Source: Verrucomicrobiota bacterium
GTDB taxonomy: Bacteria; Verrucomicrobiota; Verrucomicrobiia; CAIQCK01
Assembly (NCBI GenBank): GCA_016222825.1
Contig: JACRQF010000014.1
Location: 1-64,000, forward strand
Direction of reading: 5' to 3'
DNA length: 64,000 nucleotides
Position 1 is the first letter of the stretch. Each line of letters opens with the position of its first letter. Positions 53,684 to 61,705 of the stretch are shown here, one piece after another. The notes under the pieces are model-generated. The model was given only the letters and a program-made list of their open reading frames with translations, made no database searches and was not told where the DNA came from. A program made the translations under genes and the position numbers.

Positions 53684-54820
53684 CTATTTCAGATTGTTTC
53701 CCGTCACCGCCTCGATGAGGTCCCGGATGTGCGCGTGGAGGTAATCGAAGACCCGCTGGTAAGCGGTGCGCACCTGCTCCTCGGAACCTTCCACGAGGGA
53801 GGGATCCTCGACGTTCCAATCCAGCGCGATGGTCTTGGTCGGCGGCGGCGGGAACGCCCGGCGCGCGCGGCGGTCCAGCGCCACGACCACCTGTTGATGC
53901 TCATGCTCCGCCACGTGATGGACCGGCTTCGAGACGTAACCGGAAATATCCAGGCCCTTCTCCTTCAGGAAACTGATGGTGCGCGGGTCCACCGGCCGCG
54001 GCTCGATGCCGGCGCTGCTGAAGAGAATCTCCGGCCGCTTGAACGAGTTGCCGATCGCTTCGGCCATCTGGCTGCGGCAGGCGTTGTGCTCGTCCACAAA
54101 CATGATCCGCAGCATGCTGCCCGCCTTGTGCTTGGCAAACTCGCCCGTGCAGACGTAGAGGGCCTCCTCGCAGATATTCTGTGCTTGGTCCGCCACGCGC
54201 TCGTAACGCCGCGCGATGGTCATCAACGCCGTTAGCGCCTCCAACGGAATCCGCTTCTCACGCTCGGCGCGCACCAATTCGCTGTATATCTGGTTCCGCA
54301 GCGCATCCGCCTGCTTCTCGATGTGCATCGTTCTTCGAGCCAGATCGGCATCGCGCTCCACGAACGCCCGGACCGCATCGTGAAACATCGGCACGGCCAG
54401 GCCGACCAGTTCGTCGAATTTCTCCGCCGCCGGCATCTGTTCCAACGGAAGCACCAACAGGACCTGCCGCGCAATGCTCTCCGCGTAATCGCCGATGCGC
54501 TCCAACTCGCCGTTAATCTTGATCGTGCCATACACGAACCGCAGATGCCCTGCCACCGGCTGCTGGCGCACCAGAAACGCCAGGCACAACTGGTCTATTT
54601 CCTTCTCCAGTTCGTCCACCCGCTGGTCCCGCAGGATGACGGCGTAAGCCGACTGCCGGTCGCCGGTCAACAGCGCCTTGAGGGCCTGATGGAGCGCTTG
54701 TTCGTCCAGCGCCGTCATTTCGCTCAGCTTGCTGCGAATCAGGTCTATGTCGCGCTGGAGCGACGCTTCCAAGTGTGGGGTCGAAACAGTGTTCAAGGTA
54801 TGGCTCGTTTTGCATCTCAC
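53684..54820 (-). CDS. PhoU fused to an ArsC/LMW-phosphatase-like domain lacking the catalytic Cys
   Basis: 378 residues; the start is a GTG at 54820 (a TTG a few codons later is possible). Residues 12-228 are a complete PhoU with the metal motifs GELERIGDYAESIA and RYERVADQAQNI. Residues 237-375 are an arsenate reductase / low-molecular-weight phosphotyrosine phosphatase-like domain: MLRIMFVDEHNACRSQMAEA, with PRPVDPRTISFLKEKGLD and ALDWNVEDP. In active enzymes the P-loop is C-x5-R; here it is Asp243-x5-Arg249, so the nucleophile is gone while the phosphate-binding Arg and HNACRS remain. It may have become an oxyanion (phosphate or arsenate) sensor that modulates PhoU. Lies between phoB and pstS. 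Confidence 0.9.
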   Translation of the reverse strand: MRCKTSHTLNTVSTPHLEASLQRDIDLIRSKLSEMTALDEQALHQALKALLTGDRQSAYAVILRDQRVDELEKEIDQLCLAFLVRQQPVAGHLRFVYGTIKINGELERIGDYAESIARQVLLVLPLEQMPAAEKFDELVGLAVPMFHDAVRAFVERDADLARRTMHIEKQADALRNQIYSELVRAEREKRIPLEALTALMTIARRYERVADQAQNICEEALYVCTGEFAKHKAGSMLRIMFVDEHNACRSQMAEAIGNSFKRPEILFSSAGIEPRPVDPRTISFLKEKGLDISGYVSKPVHHVAEHEHQQVVVALDRRARRAFPPPPTKTIALDWNVEDPSLVEGSEEQVRTAYQRVFDYLHAHIRDLIEAVTGNNLK

Positions 54821-54970
54821 TTACCCAGAGCCAACCGGACATGCAAGCGCCAATTTGGCAGTTGTGCGACGGGAAGTTCACGGACGCGTGACAACACCAG
54901 CCGGCGCGCAGTCTGGCGTGCAACAAGACCGGCGAATAACCTCCAATCCCGCCGCCGACAGCCCGCCCGC

Positions 54971-55660
54971 CTACTCCGCGAAGCGATACCCCACGCCGCG
55001 GATCGTTTCGATGCAATCGGCCGCCTTGCCGAGCTTCTCGCGCAACCGCCGCACGTGTGTGTCCACCGTCCGCGTGTCCACGTCGCCTTCGTAGCCCCAC
55101 ACGTCCGTCAGCAACCGGTCGCGCGACTGCACCCGGCCGCGCCGTTCCATTAACATGGCAAGCAGTTTGAACTCCGTGGTCGTCAACTCGACCGGCTTGT
55201 TTTTCACCGTCACCACGTGCTTGGCGCGGTCCACGACGATGTCGCCGAGCTTGAGCACCTCGGCCGACTCCACTTCGCCTTGCGCGCGGCGCAATATGGA
55301 TTTCACCCGCAACACCACCTCGCGCGGGCTGAACGGCTTGGTCACGTAATCGTCCGCGCCCAGTTCCAGTCCCAGCACGCGGTCCACTTCCTCCGCCTTG
55401 GCCGTCAACATGAGGATGGGAATGTGCGCGGTCTTCGCGTCGGCCTTGAGGCGTTTGCAGACCTCGGTGCCTTCGACCTCGGGCAGCATCAGGTCCAGCA
55501 CCACCAGCGCCGGCATCTGATCGCGCGCCTTTTGGAGCGCCGTCGCGCCGTCGCGCGCGGTGAGCACTTTGTATCCCGCGCGCTGCAAGTGATACGCCAG
55601 CAAGTCCAACACGTCCTGCTCGTCGTCAACGATGAGAATGCTCTCTGGCATGTCGCGCAT
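54971..55660 (-). CDS. phoB: Phosphate response regulator PhoB
   Basis: 229 residues (Met4 is an alternative start). Receiver: VDDEQDVLDLL, Asp in VVLDLMLPEVEG, TAKAEE, VTKPFSPREVV. OmpR/PhoB winged helix: ELTTTEFKLLAMLMERRGRV, DVWGYEGDVDTRTVDTHVRRLREKLG, IRGVGYRFAE. Activates Pho genes at low phosphate on phosphorylation by PhoR. First gene of the system 2 cluster, 36 bp from an 11-bp direct repeat (55697-55718) that may allow autoregulation. The 150-bp gap to the PhoU fusion has no strong signal. Confidence 0.96.
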   Translation of the reverse strand: MRDMPESILIVDDEQDVLDLLAYHLQRAGYKVLTARDGATALQKARDQMPALVVLDLMLPEVEGTEVCKRLKADAKTAHIPILMLTAKAEEVDRVLGLELGADDYVTKPFSPREVVLRVKSILRRAQGEVESAEVLKLGDIVVDRAKHVVTVKNKPVELTTTEFKLLAMLMERRGRVQSRDRLLTDVWGYEGDVDTRTVDTHVRRLREKLGKAADCIETIRGVGYRFAE

Positions 55661-55696
55661 CTTGTAACGAAATTACGACGGTTTTGCGACACTCCA

Positions 55697-55718
55697 GTTA
55701 CAAGGATGTTACAAGTGC
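55697..55718 (-). promoter_or_regulatory. PHO-box-like direct repeat before phoB
   Basis: GTTACAAGGAT and GTTACAAGTGC are adjacent 11-bp copies with identical GTTACAAG. The coding strand reads CTTGTAAC-N3-CTTGTAAC. It is the clearest example in the window. It lies between the divergent-side end of plsC and the phoB start. Confidence 0.55.
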
Positions 55719-55726
55719 GGCTGCCG

Positions 55727-56380
55727 TCACCGCGTCGGCCGCGCTTTCACCTCCGCGGCCAGCGCGAGCAGCTTGTCCCGCATCAGTGCGTGCGCGCCGG
55801 CACGGTCGCACTTGGGCGGCAGTTGAAACGGCTCGCCCAGCGTGAGCCGGATGGCGCAGCGGCGGAAGAACCAGTTCCGCCCAACGTAACTCTGCCGCGC
55901 GCCCTCGATGATCGCCGGCACGATGGGCACGCCCGCCTTCAATGCGATCAGCGCCGCGCCTTCCTTGATCTCCGGGTCGCCGCCGAGCACGGAGCGTGGG
56001 CCGTCATGGATGCCGCCTTCGGGAAAGAGCACAAGCACGTGGCCGGCCCGGAGACGTCGGATGGCTTCCTTCAGCGGCCCGCTGCCCGGCTGGCTGCGGT
56101 CAATCGGAATGACGCCCGCCCGCGTGAAGAACCAATGCGTGAACTTGCTCTGGAACAACTCGACCATCGCCAGCCAGTGTGGCACGCGCCGCAACGCCAT
56201 GTTCAACAGCGGCGGGTCGAACCACGAGATGTGGTTGCTGATCACCAGCACGCCGCCGACGCGCGGCAGGTTGCCCATGCCGCGCCGCTCGACACGGAAG
56301 AACACGCCGAACGCCAGCCACGCGGCCAGTCGCGCGGTGTAGTTGATCAGGACAAGCAGCCATTGACGCGGTTGATGCAC
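55727..56380 (-). CDS. 1-acyl-sn-glycerol-3-phosphate acyltransferase-like (PlsC family)
   Basis: 217 residues from an inferred GTG at 56380 (VHQPRQWLLVLINYTARLAA); no suitable ATG exists before the domain. The HX4D motif is ISNHISWFDPP, and motif III is VLVLFPEGGIHDG; VPIVPAIIEGARQ is motif IV. Adds an acyl chain to lysophosphatidic acid or a related lipid at the inner membrane. It ends just before the phoB promoter region and is divergent from the 56440 gene. Confidence 0.87.
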   Translation of the reverse strand: MHQPRQWLLVLINYTARLAAWLAFGVFFRVERRGMGNLPRVGGVLVISNHISWFDPPLLNMALRRVPHWLAMVELFQSKFTHWFFTRAGVIPIDRSQPGSGPLKEAIRRLRAGHVLVLFPEGGIHDGPRSVLGGDPEIKEGAALIALKAGVPIVPAIIEGARQSYVGRNWFFRRCAIRLTLGEPFQLPPKCDRAGAHALMRDKLLALAAEVKARPTR

Positions 56381-56439
56381 GGTCGCTATTATCCGCAGCG
56401 TGCCGGGGCTTGCAAGCCCGGTCGCGGATTCTTCGAGCC

Positions 56440-57261
56440 ATGTCCTCTGAACCTTCCCGAATGGCGGCGTTGTTCTGGAGTTGCGCGAGTTTTGGTTTCT
56501 ACCCTCGCGTGGCGTCGGCGCGTGTTTGGAGGCCGGTGAGCTACCTCGGCTTGCTCGGCGTCGTCTGCGCGCTGGCGGTGACGGTCTTCTTCGGCACGCA
56601 GGTTGTGCCGGTCTTGCGCGCGGCGGCGAAGCAGACAACCGGCTTTGTGCTCAGCGACGGCCGGCTCGCCGTCACCCCGGATTCGCCCACGGTCCTTTAC
56701 GACGACGGCACGCACGGGATGTTGCTGGTGCGGGTGGCGGTGGACAAGGAGCCGCCCGCGCCGGAACGCCGCTACGACGCCGTGGTGACGCTGCGGCAAC
56801 GCGGCGCTGATGTCGTCGTCTTCGGCCATACGATCCGGGTGGCGTGGCCGCCGAAGCTGGCGCTGGACGTGCAACGGCTCGATGCGGTCGCCTTCATGGA
56901 CGCGTGGTGGCTGCTGATGTGCATGGCGGTCTTCGGCGCGGCGCTGGTGTGGTTCTTCGTGACGCGGCTCATCCATGCGCTGGTCGGCGCGCTGTTGCTG
57001 GCCGCGCTGGCGTCGCCGACGCGCGAGATCGGTTTCGGCCGCGGCTTCAACCTCGCCGCCTGCGCCACCACGCCCGGCACGCTGCTGGTGACGGCCCTGC
57101 TCTGGCTCGCCGCCGGCTATCGGCTGGACCCGCTGGTGGTGAACTGGAGTTGGCTGCTCTACCTGCTGGTGTTCTTCGTCTATCTGGCCGGGGCCGCCGC
57201 CGCGCTCCCCGCGAAGCCGGCCAACCCGTGGACAGAACGCGGTGGCAAGACAGTGGAGTGA
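56440..57261 (+). CDS. Membrane protein, DUF1189-like
   Basis: 273 residues, start ATG at 56440. Five to six hydrophobic helices: one near the N-terminus (YLGLLGVVCALAVTVFFGTQV), then a soluble domain with FVLSDGRLAVTPDSPTVLYD, then four C-terminal helices. The order helix, beta-rich loop, helices and the motif DGRL resemble DUF1189 proteins, but this assignment is tentative. Function unknown. A palindrome GGGCTTGCAAGCCC (56406-56419) lies in the divergent promoter gap. It is followed after 69 bp by another lipid gene, so an envelope role is likely. Confidence 0.7.
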   Translation: MSSEPSRMAALFWSCASFGFYPRVASARVWRPVSYLGLLGVVCALAVTVFFGTQVVPVLRAAAKQTTGFVLSDGRLAVTPDSPTVLYDDGTHGMLLVRVAVDKEPPAPERRYDAVVTLRQRGADVVVFGHTIRVAWPPKLALDVQRLDAVAFMDAWWLLMCMAVFGAALVWFFVTRLIHALVGALLLAALASPTREIGFGRGFNLAACATTPGTLLVTALLWLAAGYRLDPLVVNWSWLLYLLVFFVYLAGAAAALPAKPANPWTERGGKTVE

Positions 57262-57330
57262 CGGCGGCGTTTGGGCCAACGCTCCATTTCTCTTTGACAC
57301 GCCGCGCATAACGTCTAGCCTTTTGCGCAC

Positions 57331-57951
57331 ATGGTTGACTGGATTCTCTATATCCTGCTGCGCGTGATCGGTTTCACGCTGCGCTACCGGCTGATTGACG
57401 ACAGCGGGCTGGTTTCGGCCGGCATGGAGAAGAACTACATCTTCGCTTTCTGGCACAACCGCATCCTGCTGATGCCGAACCTCTATCTCCACTTCGTCGG
57501 CCGCAAGCCCCTCACGGCGCTGGCCAGCGCCAGTCGCGACGGCAACTACGCCGCCGGCGTCGTGCTGCGGTATGGTTTCGCCTGTGTGCGCGGCTCCACC
57601 AGCCGGCGCGCCAACCAGGCATTTCTGGAGCTTACGCGGCTTGCCAAGGACGGCTACAGCGTTTGCATCACGCCCGACGGTCCGCGCGGCCCGATTCATG
57701 TCGCCCAAGCCGGCATGGTGAAGCTCGCGATGGTCACCGGCCTGCCGATCCTGCCCGTGGGCGCGACCGTCGAGCCGTGCATACGTCTCAAGAGCTGGGA
57801 CCGCACCATCATTCCGCTGCCGTTCGCCCGCTGCACCGCGCACGTTGGCAAACCCATCATCGTCCCGCGCGATGCCGACGACGCCACGGTGGAGAAATGC
57901 CGCCTCGAAGTCCAACGGGCGATGATCGCGCTCTCAGGCGAGTCGGACTGA
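57331..57951 (+). CDS. Lysophospholipid acyltransferase family protein (DUF374)
   Basis: 206 residues. The DUF374 signature IFAFWHNRILLMPNLYLHF supplies the catalytic His in place of the HX4D of PlsC. LASASRDGNYAAGVVLRYGF, VRGSTSRRANQAF and VCITPDGPRGPIHVAQAGMV are all typical. Members are related to lipid A acyltransferases (LpxL/HtrB). Probably acylates a lipid A or membrane lipid precursor. Start preceded by no strong ribosome site. Confidence 0.88.
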   Translation: MVDWILYILLRVIGFTLRYRLIDDSGLVSAGMEKNYIFAFWHNRILLMPNLYLHFVGRKPLTALASASRDGNYAAGVVLRYGFACVRGSTSRRANQAFLELTRLAKDGYSVCITPDGPRGPIHVAQAGMVKLAMVTGLPILPVGATVEPCIRLKSWDRTIIPLPFARCTAHVGKPIIVPRDADDATVEKCRLEVQRAMIALSGESD

Positions 57952-57990
57952 CGCGCCGCTGTGACGGCAGAAACTGAAAGACCCAAAGCG

Positions 57991-59517
57991 ATGACGAAGC
58001 AAACCAATCGCTGGAAGTGGCTGGCCGTTCACGCGGCGCTCTGCGTGTCCATCGTCGCCGTCGTCCGCGCCGCCGACCAGCCGCAATGGGGCCAGCGTTT
58101 CTCCCGCAACATGGTCTCCGACGAAAAGAACCTCCCGGACACCTTCGACCCCAAGACCGGCCAGAACATCAAGTGGTCCGCCGCGCTCGGCGCCTCCACG
58201 CATTCCACGCCCGTCGTCGCGCGCGGCAAGGTCCTCATCGGCACCAACAACGAGGACCCGCGCGACCCGCGCAACCAGGGCGACCGCGGCGTGCTGATGT
58301 GCTTCGACGAGAAGGACGGGAAGTTCTGCTGGCAGTTCGCCGCTCCGAAGATCACCACGAGCGTCTATTGGGACTGGCCCAAGGCCGGCACCTGCTCCAC
58401 CGCCACCGTCGAGGGCGACCACGTTTACATCGTCAGCAACCGCGGCGAGGTCATGTGCCTCGACCTCAACGGCATGACCAACGGCAACGACGGCCCGTTC
58501 CAAAAAGAAGGTTGGCACATGGTCCCCTCCGGCCAGCCGCCGCTGAAGCCGGGCGCGACCGACGCCGACATCCTCTGGCTGTTCGACATGGTTCAGGACT
58601 GCGGCGTGCGCCAGCACGACTCCGCCCACGCCTCCATCCTGCAACACGAGCGCTTCCTCTACGTCAACACCTCCAACGGCGTGGACGACACCCACAAGGT
58701 CATCACCGCGCCCGACGCGCCGAGCCTCATCGTTATTGACAAACCCACCGGCCTCCTCGTGGCCCGCGACGACGAACACATTGGGCCGGGCATCTTCCAC
58801 TGCACCTGGTCGTCACCCGCGCTCGGCGAGGTCAACGGCCGCCCGCTCGTCTTCTTCGCCGGCGGCAACGGCGTCGTTTACGCCTTCGACACCCTGAAGG
58901 ACGCCGGCTCTGACGTGGCGAAGCTCAAGAAAGTCTGGTGGTTCGACTGCGACCCGGCCGCGCCCAAGCAAAACATCCACGACTACCTCCGCAACCGCGA
59001 GCAAAGCCCCGTCAACATCTACGGCATGCCCGTCTTCCACGACGGCCGCCTCTACGTCGCGGGCGGCGGCGACATGTGGTGGGGCAAACGCCAGGCGTGG
59101 CTCAAGTGCATTGACGCCACCAGGACCGGCGACATCACCCGCAGCGGCGCGCTCTGGTCCTACCCCCTGCGCAACCACACCTCCTCCACCCCGGCCGTGC
59201 GCGACGGCCTCGTCTTCATCGCCGACTGCGGCAAGACCATCCACTGCGTGGACGCCGCCACCGGCCGCCCCTGCTGGACCCACGAGACCAAGGGCGACAT
59301 CTGGGCCTCCCCGCTGGTGGCCGACGGCAAACTCTACATCGGCACGCGCCGCGGCGAGTTCGTCATCCTCTCCGCCACCCGCGAGAAGAAACTCCTCGCC
59401 ACGATAGACATGGGCAGCCCGATGAGCGCCTCTCCCGTCGCCGCCAACGGCGTCCTCTACGTCGCCACCATGAACTGCCTCTTCGCCGTCCAGAAAACCC
59501 CCGCCCCCGCCCGCTGA
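57991..59517 (+). CDS. Secreted PQQ-type beta-propeller quinoprotein
   Basis: 508 residues from the ATG at 57991 (57961 in the same frame is possible). Signal peptide RWKWLAVHAALCVSIVAVVRA. Opening QPQWGQRFSRNMVSDEKNLP is typical of a Planctomycete/Verrucomicrobia propeller group. Blades: LMCFDEKDGKFCWQF, VMCLDLNGMTNGND, YAFDTLKDAGSDV, IHCVDAATGRPCWTHET. His and Asp residues are common in loops, but no Cys-Cys of PQQ dehydrogenases is seen. Periplasmic, activity unknown. Third propeller of this class in the window. Confidence 0.86.
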   Translation: MTKQTNRWKWLAVHAALCVSIVAVVRAADQPQWGQRFSRNMVSDEKNLPDTFDPKTGQNIKWSAALGASTHSTPVVARGKVLIGTNNEDPRDPRNQGDRGVLMCFDEKDGKFCWQFAAPKITTSVYWDWPKAGTCSTATVEGDHVYIVSNRGEVMCLDLNGMTNGNDGPFQKEGWHMVPSGQPPLKPGATDADILWLFDMVQDCGVRQHDSAHASILQHERFLYVNTSNGVDDTHKVITAPDAPSLIVIDKPTGLLVARDDEHIGPGIFHCTWSSPALGEVNGRPLVFFAGGNGVVYAFDTLKDAGSDVAKLKKVWWFDCDPAAPKQNIHDYLRNREQSPVNIYGMPVFHDGRLYVAGGGDMWWGKRQAWLKCIDATRTGDITRSGALWSYPLRNHTSSTPAVRDGLVFIADCGKTIHCVDAATGRPCWTHETKGDIWASPLVADGKLYIGTRRGEFVILSATREKKLLATIDMGSPMSASPVAANGVLYVATMNCLFAVQKTPAPAR

Positions 59518-59596
59518 AAGTTGATCGTCGGCAGTCGGTGGTGAGCGTTTGCAGGTGTCAGATTACAGCCGAAGCTGTATTATCACCGCGACAGAA

Positions 59597-60262
59597 ATGA
59601 TCGCCTCGATGAAACTCAGGATGTCGTTCACTCACTTCATCGGAGTGCGCTTGGGCGGAGCGCTTGCTTTGAGTTTTGCTCTGACGCTTCCCGCGGGCGC
59701 ACAACTCAGCAGTGAAAGATACGACGAACTCTTGAAACTCCATCAGAAAGGCGAAAGGAAGAATCTACATGCGCTGTCTATATCGGTGATGGGTATGGAA
59801 AGCTACGCTGAGAGAGGTGGCGACGCATCGAAACAACTGGCGATTACTCAAGCCATAAACCTGGCCGCGACCGTGCTAGCCACCCGTGACGTGACGGTGT
59901 CGACGAAGACTAGAATGTCGAGATTGCCGGATTATGACGGGACAGAATTTGGTGGAAAGCCGCTCTTTTCAGGTGTGGATCCAGAATCCATCGAAGACCC
60001 GCGGGTGAAAAGCCGTTACATCAAAGCCTTGGAAGACCATGAGAAGTTATTGGCACGTGTGAACACCGAACGCGAGAAAGAGAGTGCGGCAGATTACGCG
60101 TTAGAGTTCGTGCAGCGCATGGTTGATGCGGCGAAAGACAAGGAAAAGGCTGCGAAGACTGCATCCGATGCAATCCAGTCCCTTGCGAAAGCTACATGGA
60201 TAAAGGACTACGTGCGCGCACGCATTTTCCCGCCAGAGGAGCAGAGCAAGCCTGACCCGTAA
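59597..60262 (+). CDS. Hypothetical secreted helical protein
   Basis: 221 residues from the ATG at 59597 (59549 and 59609 are alternatives). Signal peptide ending LALSFALTLPAGAQ. The mature part is mostly charged helix (AADYALEFVQRMVDAAKDKEKAAKTA) with SVMGMESYAERGGDA. No domain recognised. The DNA is visibly less GC-rich than its neighbours (for example GGAATCTACATGCGC-type codons are mixed), which fits an acquired or relaxed gene. It is followed directly by the repeat-rich region. Confidence 0.65.
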   Translation: MIASMKLRMSFTHFIGVRLGGALALSFALTLPAGAQLSSERYDELLKLHQKGERKNLHALSISVMGMESYAERGGDASKQLAITQAINLAATVLATRDVTVSTKTRMSRLPDYDGTEFGGKPLFSGVDPESIEDPRVKSRYIKALEDHEKLLARVNTEREKESAADYALEFVQRMVDAAKDKEKAAKTASDAIQSLAKATWIKDYVRARIFPPEEQSKPDP

Positions 60263-60267
60263 TTGCC

Positions 60268-60330
60268 GGTTGGCGGAGGGCAGGCGGCTGAGAGGCCGGG
60301 CACCTGGTTGTAGCCTTGCGCGCCGCCGAC
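60268..60330. repeat. Copy 1 of a 60-bp direct repeat
   Basis: Shares GAGGGCAGGCGGCTGA and TAGCCTTGCGCGCCGCC-type segments with 61210-61270 at high identity in the same order. On the - strand both copies read GGAQG(Y/C)(N/Y)QVPG, so they may be relics of a duplicated gene end. Confidence 0.75.
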
Positions 60331-60397
60331 TCCGTAGAGACAGCGATGCGGTCCGGTCCACCCGCGGGCCGGACCGCCCACCTCCCGTGCCAACCTT

Positions 60398-60544
60398 CCG
60401 CGCACCTGCTCCGACCGTCCGCGCAACTGCGCCGAACCCCGGCGCGCCTGCGCCCCGCCGGCGCGCACCTGCGCGGGAACTCCGCGCAACTGCGCGGAAC
60501 CCTCGCGCACCTGCGCCCCGCTGGCGCGCACCTGCGCGGAACGT
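60398..60544. repeat. Second array of 21-bp repeats, dyad core GCGCAMCTGCGC
   Basis: Seven clear contiguous 21-bp units (60398, 60419, 60440, 60461, 60482, 60503, 60524), with degenerate units on both sides. The unit contains GCGCACCTGCGC or GCGCAACTGCGC, a near-perfect palindrome, then CGAACC-like bases. Frames stay open on both strands as Ala/Arg-rich heptads. No codon-position bias favouring one frame was evident. The 60263-60878 stretch has no convincing gene. Confidence 0.88.
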
Positions 60545-60737
60545 CCGCGCAGCAGCCCAAAAATGCCGCAAGCCTGCGGAAACACGATGCTTGCGTGTGC
60601 GCGCCGACGGCGGCATCGTCCTCACCGGCCTGCCCACCGAAGACCCTCACGTCCCCGGCCAGCTCTGGAACAACGGCAGCGTCCTGAGTGTGTCGGCAGG
60701 ATGAGGAAGGAGCCACGGAATGCGCAGCCAACGGGAA

Positions 60738-60801
60738 GGCAAAATCATGAAGGGCAAAATCATGGCCGACAAAACCATTATTCTGCCCGAATGATTTTGC
60801 C
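60738..60801. repeat. GGCAAAATCAT direct and inverted repeat
   Basis: GGCAAAATCATG occurs at 60738 and 60753, and its complement ATGATTTTGCC at 60791-60801, forming a hairpin with ACCATTATTCTGCCC between. A word-like intergenic repeat. Confidence 0.8.
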
Positions 60802-60878
60802 GAAGAAATGTCCTGCTTTACATGACGCAGTCGCAGGCGGAGAATGGTCCCGAAGCCGGACGCGAAAGAGAAAGCACC

Positions 60879-61061
60879 ATGAAAGAGGAATGGCAGTTTT
60901 GGGCCGGTTGTTGGTTCATCCCTTTCATCATGATTGTGGTTTCGGGGATGCTGTTATCTCTGATACAGCTCCTGCCAGAATCACTCTCGCTCCCGGTGGT
61001 AGTTGCGTTGTGGATTCTCGTAATCGTTATGTTGATTTGGCTTTTCAGGCGCAAACGATGA
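60879..61061 (+). CDS. Small membrane protein, two helices
   Basis: 60 residues from the ATG at 60879 (MKEEWQFWAGCWFIPF); an in-frame ATG at 60822 is possible. Two hydrophobic helices (FIPFIMIVVSGMLLSLIQLL and LPVVVALWILVIVMLIWLF) and a basic end, FRRKR, give a small hairpin membrane protein. No family recognised. Its AT-richer DNA and repeat-rich neighbourhood leave doubt about whether it is expressed. Confidence 0.5.
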   Translation: MKEEWQFWAGCWFIPFIMIVVSGMLLSLIQLLPESLSLPVVVALWILVIVMLIWLFRRKR

Positions 61062-61209
61062 AGACGATCAGCCGAAACCTGCTGCGAGCGGAACGGCGAG
61101 TGATGAATGAGGAATCAAGCGTTATGAATGTTCGGAATCCCCAATTCTTCACTCTCAACTTTTCATTCTTAACTCCCCTGTCCCGAACCCTGCTGCTATC
61201 ACCGCGGCG

Positions 61210-61270
61210 GGTTGGTTGAGGGCAGGCGGCTGATGCCGGGGACTTGGTAGCAGCCTTGCGCGCCGCCCAC
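61210..61270. repeat. Copy 2 of a 60-bp direct repeat
   Basis: Second copy of the repeat at 60268-60330, about 940 bp away. Located just before the broken TPR gene. The 61062-61337 stretch otherwise holds word-like low-complexity DNA (for example CTTCACTCTCAACTTTTC at about 61147) and no gene. Confidence 0.75.
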
Positions 61271-61337
61271 GACATCGAGGCGGTAGATCGGGTCCTGCAT
61301 GAGGCAGGGGCGGCGGTCGGCGGCTGGTTGCTGAGGG

Positions 61338-61705
61338 ATGGAGAACCTGACGCGCAACCACGCAGAAGCGCTGCTGGTGTCGGAGGTGGGGCTGAGGCAT
61401 GCGCCCCGGAACTGCAAGCTGCACTTCAAAGCCGTCGCGTATGAGGGACTCGGCCAGATAGAGAAGAGCATCGAATGGTTCAAGAAGACGATCACCCTCC
61501 ACCCGCCCACAAACAGGCCCACCTCGCGTTGGGGATGATTCACACGAACCTGAAACAATACGCCAGCGCCCTGAAGCACTACAGGATTGCGGCAGCACTC
61601 CCGACGTTCCGGGAATTCGACGCCCAAGTCCGTTACAACATCGCCCAGATTGAACGGATGGTTCAGCAGCGCGCCGGCCCGCCCGAGGCCGTGTCCGGTC
61701 AGTAG
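61338..61705 (+). pseudogene. Frameshifted TPR protein gene
   Basis: Two overlapping frames together read as tetratricopeptide repeats. The first gives HAEALLVSEVGLRHAPRN and YEGLGQIEKSIEWFKKTI; after a frameshift near 61490-61515 the second gives KQAHLALGMIHTNLKQYASA and LKHYRIAAALPTFREFDAQV. The pieces abut at the expected TPR spacing. The N-terminal part is missing too, so it is a remnant. It overlaps the end of ispA by 7 bp. Confidence 0.6.

Noticed and set aside
60192..60731. Minus-strand Arg/Ala/Cys-rich proteins over the second array
   Set aside because: Several frames are equally open because the repeat length is a multiple of three; no start, domain or substitution pattern supports any of them.
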